Part shown: positions 56,812 through 64,000 of the stretch, piece after piece
How positions within the stretch are numbered: the stretch's first letter is position 1
Layout of the letters: every line of letters begins with the position of its first letter
Assembly: GCF_001905125.1 (NCBI RefSeq)
Contig: NZ_LWLE01000002.1
Location: 1 to 64,000, forward strand
Length of the DNA stretch: 64,000 bases
Source: Streptomyces sp. TSRI0281
GTDB taxonomy: Bacteria > Actinomycetota > Actinomycetes > Streptomycetales > Streptomycetaceae
Direction of reading: 5' to 3'
Made by a program: the position numbers and the translations under genes
The notes under the pieces: generated by a model
Databases searched by the model: none
What the model was told of the DNA's origin: nothing
Seen by the model: the letters and a program-made list of their open reading frames with translations, nothing else

Positions 56812-58151
56812 GCGACCTCGCCAAGACCCCCGGACCCTCCACCGAGAAGTCCGCCGCCGTCGAGGAGCCCGGGAAGGGCCCCTCCGCGACGGCACCGGCG
56901 GCCGAGCAGTCGGCGGCCCCCATCCCCGCCGTCGACCCGCGCCTGCTCGTCCGCGAGGAGGGCTTCAAGGGCTACTGGTCGGAGTTCAGCCGCAAGGTGC
57001 GCGGCGGCGAACTCGGCTCGCTGCCGGTCTTCGTCGGTCTGATCGTCATCGCGATCGTCTTCCAGCTCCAGAACAGCAACTTCCTCTCCGCCAGCTCCGT
57101 CGCCAACATCGCTGTCTACAGCTCCGGTCTCGGCATCATGGCTGTCGGCATCGTCTTCGTGCTGCTGCTCGGCGAGATCGATCTCTCCGTGGGCTCCGTC
57201 GCCGGCGTCGGCGCGGCCGTCTGGGCCGTGCTCAACGTGAACAACGGCTGGAGCGACTGGACGGCGATCCTCGTCGCCGTGCTCTCCGGAACGGCCCTCG
57301 GCGCGCTGCACGGCTTCTTCTTCGCCAAGATCGGGGTGCCGGCCTTCGTCGTCACCCTGGCGGGCTTCCTCGGCTGGAGCGGACTCCAGGACTGGATGAT
57401 GGGCGGGGAGGGCTCGATCAACACGCCGTCCGGCAGTGTCGTCGAGAACCTGACCAACTACTTCTTCGAGGACAAGGCCGCGGGCTACGGACTGGCCCTG
57501 GTCGCCGTCCTCGCGTACGCCGCCTCGCTCCTGGTGGACAGCAAGCGCCGCCGGGCCGCGAACCTGCCCGCACGCCCCACCGCCGAGGTCGTGCTGCGGA
57601 CCGCCGTCGTCACGATCCTGTGCTTCGTCGTCGCGTACGTCCTGAACGAGCCCTCCGGTGCCCGCGGCCTGCCGCTCGCCCTGGTGCTCTTCCTCGCCGT
57701 CCTGGTCATCGCGGACTTCGTCGCCCGCCGTACGGCCTTCGGCCGCCAGGTCTTCGCGGTCGGCGGCAACCCCGAGGCGGCGCGCCGCGCCGGTATCAAC
57801 GTCGACCGGATCCGGATCACGGTCTTCGCGCTGTCCGGCACGCTGGGCGCCTTCGGCGGACTCTTCATCGCCAGCCTCTCCGGTGGCGCCACCAAGAGCG
57901 TCGGCGCCGGCAACACGCTGATGCTGGTCATCGCGGCCGCCGTCATCGGCGGCACCAGCCTCTTCGGCGGCCGGGGCAAGGTCTGGTCCGCACTGCTCGG
58001 CATGATCGTGATCCAGTCGATCCAGCAGGGCCTGAACATGATCGGCATGGCCAACGCCGTTCAGTACATGATCACCGGCGCGGTTCTCCTCGCCGCCGTG
58101 GTCATCGACTCGGTCTCCCGCCGCACGCAGAAGACCGCGGGCCGCGCCTGA
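56808..58151 (+). CDS. xylH: xylose ABC transporter permease XylH
   Basis: 447 residues; GTG with AAGGAGG seven bases upstream, overlapping xylG by 4 nt. A ~60-residue hydrophilic N-terminus precedes about ten transmembrane segments. Family parts: [60 protein letters not shown] and [20 protein letters not shown] (RbsC/XylH type). It forms the channel for xylose or related pentoses. Confidence 0.93.
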   Translation: MSDLAKTPGPSTEKSAAVEEPGKGPSATAPAAEQSAAPIPAVDPRLLVREEGFKGYWSEFSRKVRGGELGSLPVFVGLIVIAIVFQLQNSNFLSASSVANIAVYSSGLGIMAVGIVFVLLLGEIDLSVGSVAGVGAAVWAVLNVNNGWSDWTAILVAVLSGTALGALHGFFFAKIGVPAFVVTLAGFLGWSGLQDWMMGGEGSINTPSGSVVENLTNYFFEDKAAGYGLALVAVLAYAASLLVDSKRRRAANLPARPTAEVVLRTAVVTILCFVVAYVLNEPSGARGLPLALVLFLAVLVIADFVARRTAFGRQVFAVGGNPEAARRAGINVDRIRITVFALSGTLGAFGGLFIASLSGGATKSVGAGNTLMLVIAAAVIGGTSLFGGRGKVWSALLGMIVIQSIQQGLNMIGMANAVQYMITGAVLLAAVVIDSVSRRTQKTAGRA

Positions 58152-58169
58152 CGCCACCTGCACCGGACC

Positions 58170-58201
58170 GTGCCCGGCGCCCCTCATCGGGCGCCGGGCA
58201 C
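58170..58201 (+). terminator. terminator of xylFGH
   Basis: GTGCCCGGCGCCC (58170-58182) pairs with GGGCGCCGGGCAC (58189-58201) across a 6-nt loop. Confidence 0.88.
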
Positions 58202-58318
58202 CGTCGTGTATCGGCCGGTGGTGTGACAGCACACCCCCGCCCGATGTCCGCGACGGCGGGCGGAACATTAGACTCATCGGATCGGCACGCTCGACCAGCT
58301 CAACGCAAGGAGGCACGG

Positions 58319-60232
58319 GTGGACCTGCTGACCCGCATCGAGGGACCGCGCGATTTGGACCGGCTCAGCCTCGACCAGCTGGAGCAGCTCGCCGGGGAGA
58401 TCCGTACCTTCCTCGTCGACGCAGTGTCCAAGACCGGTGGTCACCTGGGCCCCAACCTGGGCGTGGTCGAACTGACCATCGCCCTGCACCGGGTCTTCGA
58501 GTCGCCCCGGGACAAGGTCCTCTTCGACACCGGCCACCAGAGCTATGTGCACAAGCTGCTCACCGGCCGCCAGGACTTCTCGAAGCTCAAGAGCAAGGGC
58601 GGACTCTCCGGGTACCCCTCCCGCGCCGAGTCCGAGCACGACATCATCGAGAACTCGCACGCCTCGACGGTGCTGGGCTGGGCCGACGGCCTCGCCAAGG
58701 CCAACGAGGTACTGGCCAAGGACGACCATGTCGTCGCGGTCATCGGTGACGGCGCGCTCACCGGCGGTATGGCCTGGGAGGCGCTGAACAACATCGCCGC
58801 CGCCAAGGACCGCCCGCTCGTCATCGTGGTGAACGACAACGAGCGCTCGTACGCCCCGACCATCGGCGGCCTCGCGAACCACCTCGCCACGCTGCGTACC
58901 ACCGATGGCTACGAACGGTTCCTGGCCCGCGGCAAGGACCTCCTGGAGCGCACTCCCGTCCTCGGCAGGCCGCTGTACGAGACCCTGCACGGCGCCAAGA
59001 AGGGTCTCAAGGACTTCATCGCCCCGCAGGGCATGTTCGAGGACCTCGGCCTGAAGTACGTCGGCCCGATCGACGGCCACGACATCGAGGCGCTGGAGTC
59101 CGCGCTCCAGCGTGCCAAGCGCTTCGGCGGGCCCGTCATCGTCCACTGCCTCACCGAGAAGGGCCGCGGCTACACCCCGGCCCTCCAGGACGAGGCCGAC
59201 CGCTTCCACGCCGTCGGCAAGATCCACCCGGACACCGGCCTGCCCATCTCCAGCTCCGGCCTGGACTGGACCTCGGTCTTCGGCGAGGAGATGGTCAAGC
59301 TCGGCAAGGAGCGCAAGGACATCGTCGCGATCACCGCGGCCATGCTCCAGCCGGTCGGCCTCGGCAAGTTCGAGGAGGCGTTCCCGGACCGGATCTACGA
59401 TGTCGGCATCGCCGAGCAGCACGGCGCGGTCTCCGCTGCGGGCCTCGCCACCGGCGGGCTGCACCCCGTCTTCGCGGTGTACGCCACCTTCCTGAACCGC
59501 GCCTTCGACCAGGTCCTGATGGACGTCGCGCTGCACAAGTGCGGGGTCACCTTCGTCCTGGACCGGGCCGGAGTCACCGGTACGGACGGTGCCTCGCACA
59601 ACGGCATGTGGGACATGTCGATCCTCCAGTGCGTCCCCACCCTCCGGATCGCCGCCCCGCGCGACGCCGACCAGGTCCGCGCCCAGCTGCGCGAGGCCGT
59701 GGACGTCGACGACGCGCCGACCGTGGTCCGCTTCTCCAAGGGCGCGGTCGGCCCGGCGGTCAAGGCCGTCGGCAGGGCCGGTGGCATGGACATCCTGCGC
59801 GAGCCCGGCACGGACCGGCCGGACGTGCTGCTGGTCTCCGTCGGCGCGCTGGCCCCGATGTGCCTGGAGATCGCCGATCTGCTGGGCGCCCAGGGCATCT
59901 CCACCACCGTGGTCGACCCCCGCTGGGTCAAGCCGGTCGACGAGGCGCTGCCCCCGCTCGCCGAGCGGCACCGGGTCGTCGTCACCGTCGAGGACAACAG
60001 CCGGGCCGGCGGCGTCGGTTCCGCCATCGCCCAGGCGCTGCGCGACGCCGGGGTCGACGTACCCCTGCGTGACTTCGGCATCCCGCCGGTCTTCCTCGAC
60101 CACGCCTCCCGCAAGGAGGTCATGGCCGAGATCGGACTGACCGCGCCGGACATCGCCCGCCAGGTCACCGGTCTGGTCGCCAAGCTCGACGGCGGGTACG
60201 AGAGCCGCGCCGTGGAGCCCGCCCGCGACTGA
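58319..60232 (+). CDS. dxs: 1-deoxy-D-xylulose-5-phosphate synthase
   Basis: 637 residues; GTG with AAGGAGG upstream. Complete DXS: ThDP motif [20 protein letters not shown], substrate His in [16 protein letters not shown], the central [18 protein letters not shown] (catalytic Glu of the transketolase-type half) and [20 protein letters not shown]. It condenses pyruvate and glyceraldehyde-3-phosphate, the first step of the MEP isoprenoid pathway. Streptomyces often has two dxs copies; this position corresponds to one of them, beside xylose uptake. Confidence 0.97.
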   Translation: MDLLTRIEGPRDLDRLSLDQLEQLAGEIRTFLVDAVSKTGGHLGPNLGVVELTIALHRVFESPRDKVLFDTGHQSYVHKLLTGRQDFSKLKSKGGLSGYPSRAESEHDIIENSHASTVLGWADGLAKANEVLAKDDHVVAVIGDGALTGGMAWEALNNIAAAKDRPLVIVVNDNERSYAPTIGGLANHLATLRTTDGYERFLARGKDLLERTPVLGRPLYETLHGAKKGLKDFIAPQGMFEDLGLKYVGPIDGHDIEALESALQRAKRFGGPVIVHCLTEKGRGYTPALQDEADRFHAVGKIHPDTGLPISSSGLDWTSVFGEEMVKLGKERKDIVAITAAMLQPVGLGKFEEAFPDRIYDVGIAEQHGAVSAAGLATGGLHPVFAVYATFLNRAFDQVLMDVALHKCGVTFVLDRAGVTGTDGASHNGMWDMSILQCVPTLRIAAPRDADQVRAQLREAVDVDDAPTVVRFSKGAVGPAVKAVGRAGGMDILREPGTDRPDVLLVSVGALAPMCLEIADLLGAQGISTTVVDPRWVKPVDEALPPLAERHRVVVTVEDNSRAGGVGSAIAQALRDAGVDVPLRDFGIPPVFLDHASRKEVMAEIGLTAPDIARQVTGLVAKLDGGYESRAVEPARD

Positions 60233-60243
60233 CCCGTACGGCC

Positions 60244-60290
60244 AATGGGCCGGTCGGACCACCCTGTACGGGTGACCCGACCGGCCCATT
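60244..60290 (+). terminator. terminator after dxs
   Basis: AATGGGCCGGTCGG (60244-60257) pairs with CCGACCGGCCCATT (60277-60290), a 14-bp stem with a 19-nt loop. Confidence 0.8.
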
Positions 60291-60374
60291 CGCGTGACAC
60301 GGCGCCCGTGCCGCGCTGCCCGGCCGGTGGTGTCCCAATCATGGCGTTCACGACAACCGCGTGGAGGTACGCAG

Positions 60375-61877
60375 GTGAGCGCGCAGCAGGACACACCACC
60401 GAGCGGAAACGGGCTGTTCAGGACCAAGACGGTCGAACAGTCGATCCGCGACACCGAAGAGCCGGAGCACGCGCTCAAGAAGTCCCTGTCCGCGCTGGAC
60501 CTCACGGTCTTCGGAGTGGGCGTCGTCATCGGCACCGGCATCTTCGTGCTGACGGGCAAGGTGGCCAAGGAGTCGGCGGGCCCCGCCACCGCCATCGCGT
60601 TCGTGATCGCGGGCGTCGTCTGCGCACTCGCCGCGCTCTGCTACGCCGAATTCGCCTCCACCGTCCCGGTGGCCGGATCCGCGTACACCTTCGCGTACGC
60701 CTCACTGGGCGAACTGGTGGCCTGGATCATCGGCTGGGACCTGGTGCTGGAATTCGCCCTGGGCACCGCGGTGGTGGCGGTCGGCTGGTCCGGCTACGTC
60801 CGCTCGCTCCTGGACAACGTCGGCTGGACGCTCCCCGACGCGCTCTCGGGGACGGATGTGGCGAACGGGTTCGGCTTCGACATCCTGGCGTTCGCCCTGG
60901 TCCTGCTGCTGACCGTCATCCTGGTGCTCGGCATGAAGCTGTCGGCCCGGGTCACCACGGTCGTGGTCGCGATCAAGGTGGCCGTGGTCCTGATCGTGAT
61001 CGTCGCGGGCGGCTTCTTCATCAAGGCCGCCAACTACACACCGTTCATCCCGAAGGCCGAACCGCAGCCCTCCGGTTCGGATCTGACGGCCCCGCTGGTC
61101 CAGCTGATGTTCGGTTACACGCCCACGAACTTCGGCGTCATGGGAATCTTCACCGCCGCCTCCGTCGTCTTCTTCGCGTTCATCGGCTTCGACGTCGTGG
61201 CCACCGCGGCGGAGGAGACCAAGGTCCCGCAGCGGGACATGCCGCGCGGCATCCTCGGCTCGCTCGTCATCTGCACGGTGCTCTACGTCGCCGTGTCCAT
61301 CGTGGTGACCGGCATGCAGCACTACAGCGAGCTCTCGGTGAGCGCCCCGCTCGCGGACGCCTTCAAGGCCGTCGGGCACCCCTTCTACGCCGGGGTGATC
61401 AGCTTCGGCGCCGCGATCGGCCTCACCACGGTCTGCATGATCCTGCTGCTCGGCCAGACCCGGGTGTTCTTCGCGATGAGCCGCGACGGACTGCTCCCGC
61501 GCTTCTTCTCCAAGACGCACCCGCGCTTCCACACCCCGTACCGCCCCACGATCCTGCTCGGCGTGATCATCGCGATCGTCGCCGGGTTCACCAGCATCGA
61601 CGAACTGGCGACCCTGGTGAACATCGGCACGCTCTTCGCGTTCGTCGTCGTGGCCCTCGGCGTGATCGTCCTGCGCCGCGCCCGCCCGGACCTGCCCCGC
61701 GCCTTCCGTACCCCGTGGGTGCCGCTGCTCCCGATCGTCTCGGTGGCCGCGTCGGTCTGGCTGATGCTCAACCTGCCCGCGGAGACCTGGCTGCGGTTCG
61801 GCATCTGGATGGCGATCGGCGTGATCATCTACTTCATGTACGGGCGCCGGCACAGCCGGATGTCGACCGGGCGCTGA
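60375..61877 (+). CDS. APC-family amino acid permease
   Basis: 500 residues; GTG with GGAGG seven bases upstream. Twelve hydrophobic segments follow a short cytoplasmic start (VEQSIRDTEEPEHALKKSLS). The consensus GVGVVIGTGIFVLTGKVAKE in helix 1, FFAFIGFDVVATAAEETKVP and RDGLLPRFFSKTHPRFHTPY are typical of the cationic-amino-acid type of APC permease. It probably imports an amino acid by proton coupling; the substrate is not evident. It is a lone gene between the dxs terminator and the convergent NYN gene. Confidence 0.95.
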   Translation: MSAQQDTPPSGNGLFRTKTVEQSIRDTEEPEHALKKSLSALDLTVFGVGVVIGTGIFVLTGKVAKESAGPATAIAFVIAGVVCALAALCYAEFASTVPVAGSAYTFAYASLGELVAWIIGWDLVLEFALGTAVVAVGWSGYVRSLLDNVGWTLPDALSGTDVANGFGFDILAFALVLLLTVILVLGMKLSARVTTVVVAIKVAVVLIVIVAGGFFIKAANYTPFIPKAEPQPSGSDLTAPLVQLMFGYTPTNFGVMGIFTAASVVFFAFIGFDVVATAAEETKVPQRDMPRGILGSLVICTVLYVAVSIVVTGMQHYSELSVSAPLADAFKAVGHPFYAGVISFGAAIGLTTVCMILLLGQTRVFFAMSRDGLLPRFFSKTHPRFHTPYRPTILLGVIIAIVAGFTSIDELATLVNIGTLFAFVVVALGVIVLRRARPDLPRAFRTPWVPLLPIVSVAASVWLMLNLPAETWLRFGIWMAIGVIIYFMYGRRHSRMSTGR

Positions 61878-62104
61878 GGTGTCCGTCGGATCCGGACCGT
61901 TGGCTTCGAGCAGCGCCCGGGTCCGGGTGCGCAGGGTGATTCGCCGGGTCACGCGCTGGGCGGGACCACCTCGACCCGCCGGCCGTCCTCGACGCCTTCG
62001 GAGTCGTCTTCCCGGCGCGTGCCCGAGGGGGAGACGGACCACGGCGCGAATGAGGCGTCCCGCAGGCGCCGCACCACGCTTCAGGGGCGCTCGTCCGGCC
62101 GCGC

Positions 62105-62503
62105 TCAGCTGCCTCGGTGCGGGGGCAGCGGGCGTACCGTACGCGGGCCCACGCACCGCGCCCCGTACGGCTCGACCCGCTGCCGCAGTCCGCGGTCGGC
62201 GGTGACGACGACACAGGGGCGGCTCCCCGCCGCGGCGACCAGCTCGGCGATCCTGTCGTCACCGCTGCCGTCCGCGGCCTCGACCCGCACTCCCGGCACC
62301 GCCTCGACACCCCGGGCCGCGCCCTCGACGACCAGGACGAGTTCGACGGGGCCGGGATGTCCGGGCAGGCCGGCCCCGGCGTACGGGACCAGGGAGTCGC
62401 GCAGCCGCTCGGCCGCCCCGCGCCGGTCCCGCCACCAGCCGTCCGGGACGGAACCGACCACGTTCGCGGCGTCGACGATGACCAGTACGGGTTCGTTCGG
62501 CAT
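62105..62503 (-). CDS. NYN/PIN-like domain protein
   Basis: 132 residues, ATG at 62503. The start VLVIVDAANVVGSVPDGWWR has the Asp-x-x-Asn of the NYN/PIN nuclease fold. Later acidic residues in GSGDDRIAELVAAAG and VVVTADRGLRQRVEPYG complete a metal site. Related actinomycete proteins are often annotated as NTP pyrophosphohydrolase; the sequence favours a small RNA-cleaving NYN domain. It is 38 bp downstream of the LCP gene on the same strand, so co-transcription is likely. Confidence 0.8.
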   Translation of the reverse strand: MPNEPVLVIVDAANVVGSVPDGWWRDRRGAAERLRDSLVPYAGAGLPGHPGPVELVLVVEGAARGVEAVPGVRVEAADGSGDDRIAELVAAAGSRPCVVVTADRGLRQRVEPYGARCVGPRTVRPLPPHRGS

Positions 62504-62541
62504 TCCGGCAGCGTGTCATGGCGCCGGAGCGCCGGGCTCCG

Positions 62542-63657
62542 TCAGCCGCCGGTCGCGGGGGACTTCTTCGCCGACTCGGGGATGGCGGTGTCCGAGCGGA
62601 TCGCCTTCCACAGCTCACCGGCCTGCGGCTCGGAGGCCACGACCCGGTTGGGGTCCTTCTTGTCGTACGCCACCGGGAGCATGATCGTCTCCATCGTGGC
62701 GGGGTCGACGCCGTTCATCGAACGGGCGAAGTCTCCGAGCGACGTCAGCGAGGCCAGGCCGGAGTCGGTGGTCAGGGACTTGGTGGCCGAGTTGGCGATC
62801 TTGTACGACTTGGCCGGACTGCCCAGCAGGTCCTGCGACTTGACCTCGCTCAGCAGGGCCAGCAGGAACTGCTGCTGGAGGCCGATGCGGCCGAGGTCGC
62901 TGCCGTCGCCGATGCCGTGCCGGGTGCGTACGTAGGAGAGGGACTCGGTGCCGTCGAGCTTGTGCGGACCGGCGGTGAGGTTCAGGCCGGAGGACTTGTC
63001 GTGGATGTCCTGGGGAACGTCGACGGTGACGCCGCCGATGGCGTCGACCAGGTCCTTGAACCCGGCGAAGTTGATCTCCAGATAGTGGTCGATCCGGACG
63101 CCGGACATCTTCTCGACGGTCTTGACCACACAGGCCGGTCCGAGCTGGGCGTAGACCGAGTTGAACATCACCCGGTCCGCGGACGGCGTCGTGGAGCCGC
63201 CGGACCTGGCGCACTCGGGCCGGGTCACCAGTGTGTCGCGCGGGATGGACACCGCGACGGCCTTCGTCCGCCCCTCGGGGATGTGGACCACCATCGCCGT
63301 GTCGGAGCGGGCGCCGCTCACGTTGCCGCCGCCGCCCAGTTCCTTGTTCTCCGCCCCGGCCCGCGAGTCGGAGCCGAGGACCAGCAGGTTCTGTCCGGCG
63401 GTGGGCAGCTTCTCCGGGCGGTCCTCGCCGAGCGCCTTGTCGATGTCGACGCCCGTGATGTTCCCGTCGAGCCGGCTGTACAGCCAGTAGACGGTGCCAC
63501 CGCCCGCGAGCAGGAGGACGAGCAGCACACCGAGCGTGATCTTGAGGCCGCTCCGGCGCTTCCGCTCCTTCTTGCGGCCCCGCGGTGTCCGGCCGGCGCC
63601 GTGAGATGCGGTCCCCCGGCCTTCGTGAGGGGCCGGTGTCATGGCGTCGTGGCTCAT
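62542..63657 (-). CDS. LytR-CpsA-Psr (LCP) family cell-wall ligase
   Basis: 371 residues from the ATG at 63657 (eight codons into a longer frame with no ribosome site). A basic cytoplasmic start (RGRKKERKRRSGLKI) is followed by one transmembrane helix (LGVLLVLLLAGGGTVYWLY) and the LCP domain: VLGSDSRAGAENK, SDTAMVVHI, VSIPRDTLV (Arg/Asp of the phosphate site), YLEINFAGFKDLVDAIGGV and YVRTRHGIGDGSDLGRIGLQ. Such enzymes transfer polyprenyl-linked glycopolymers to peptidoglycan. Confidence 0.93.
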   Translation of the reverse strand: MSHDAMTPAPHEGRGTASHGAGRTPRGRKKERKRRSGLKITLGVLLVLLLAGGGTVYWLYSRLDGNITGVDIDKALGEDRPEKLPTAGQNLLVLGSDSRAGAENKELGGGGNVSGARSDTAMVVHIPEGRTKAVAVSIPRDTLVTRPECARSGGSTTPSADRVMFNSVYAQLGPACVVKTVEKMSGVRIDHYLEINFAGFKDLVDAIGGVTVDVPQDIHDKSSGLNLTAGPHKLDGTESLSYVRTRHGIGDGSDLGRIGLQQQFLLALLSEVKSQDLLGSPAKSYKIANSATKSLTTDSGLASLTSLGDFARSMNGVDPATMETIMLPVAYDKKDPNRVVASEPQAGELWKAIRSDTAIPESAKKSPATGG

Positions 63658-63841
63658 CCTGCTCGAGTCCTCAAATCTCAATGCCCGGTGCGGGCGGTGA
63701 AGTGCGTGGGACTCGGGTGGGGGGTGTGACCGGTCCGTGAATGCATGACTGACCGTGCACTATAGAACAGTCGATCGTGTGAAAGTGTGTTCCGATAGCC
63801 GAAAATTCATCTCATGGGCAGATCGAACTACTATGCGCCCC

Positions 63842-64000
63842 ATGGCTTGGTTGATTACAGGTGGGGCAGGGTTCATCGGGGTGCACGTGGTGCGCGCGAT
63901 GCGCGAGGCGGGTGAGTCCGTCGTGGTGTTCGACGACCTCTCGACGGGGGACCGTTCTCGTCTCCCCAAGGACGTGCCCTTCGTCCGGGGGACGACCCTC
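63842..64000 (+). CDS. NAD-dependent epimerase/dehydratase, partial (runs off the window)
   Basis: Only 53 codons are visible. The N-terminal Rossmann motif is clear (MAWLITGGAGFIGVHVVRAM), followed by SVVVFDDLSTGDRSRLPKDV, where FDDLSTG is the NAD-ribose acidic loop typical of UDP-glucose 4-epimerase relatives. It is divergent from the LCP gene across a 184-bp gap, consistent with a cell-wall polysaccharide locus. Confidence 0.85.
   Translation, partial: MAWLITGGAGFIGVHVVRAMREAGESVVVFDDLSTGDRSRLPKDVPFVRGTTL

Overview
The window is a high-GC actinomycete chromosome segment and almost certainly Streptomyces. Evidence: third-position G/C use, Streptomyces-type Shine-Dalgarno/GTG starts, and from about 37 kb rightward a gene order I recognise from the S. 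coelicolor core (HTH-MurA paralogue, aconitase, class F sortase region, GH92 mannosidase, ngcEFG, rok7B7, xylFGH, a dxs copy). I cannot name the species.

Layout. (a) 0-4.4 kb: a secreted lectin-domain protein, then a graveyard: truncated asparagine synthase and nitrilase remnants and two decayed IS5-type transposases. (b) 4.4-19.3 kb: the outstanding region. One minus-strand set of twelve genes with nearly every stop/start overlapping by 4 nt encodes a FecB/FecD/FecD/FecE metal-complex importer, a 44-residue RiPP precursor, and an azole-forming enzyme set (E1-like partner, S15/CocE-type hydrolase, YcaO, SagB-type dehydrogenase) plus two half-ABC exporters. Zur-type (zinc) operators sit in front of fecB, shared with a divergent frameshifted beta-propeller gene, and directly in front of the precursor, inside the 3' end of fecE. 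My reading: a zinc-starvation-induced linear azole-containing peptide that is exported, binds metal and is re-imported, i.e. a candidate ribosomal zincophore. (c) 19.3-37 kb: accessory DNA with remnants (HNH nuclease C-terminus, split lectin-like gene, LigD polymerase fragment, group II intron tail, orphan KatE C-terminus, IS5 copy, Xis/integrase relic) between intact genes: a cold-shock domain behind a signal peptide, a GGxGxD-repeat secreted protein, an HhH-GPD glycosylase, a flavin reductase, an amidohydrolase, a Tad2/DUF2829-like protein, phosphoketolase and Dps.

(d) 37-64 kb: conserved core. An XRE-MurA fusion diverges from aconitase, and both carry the same TATCTC-N6-GAGAT operator. Next come a histidine phosphatase, a sortase with a surface protein, GH92 mannosidase, NgcEFG (chitobiose/GlcNAc uptake), a ROK regulator with XylFGH (xylose uptake), DXS (isoprenoid precursor), an APC permease, a NYN-domain protein, an LCP ligase, and the start of an NAD-dependent epimerase cut by the window edge.
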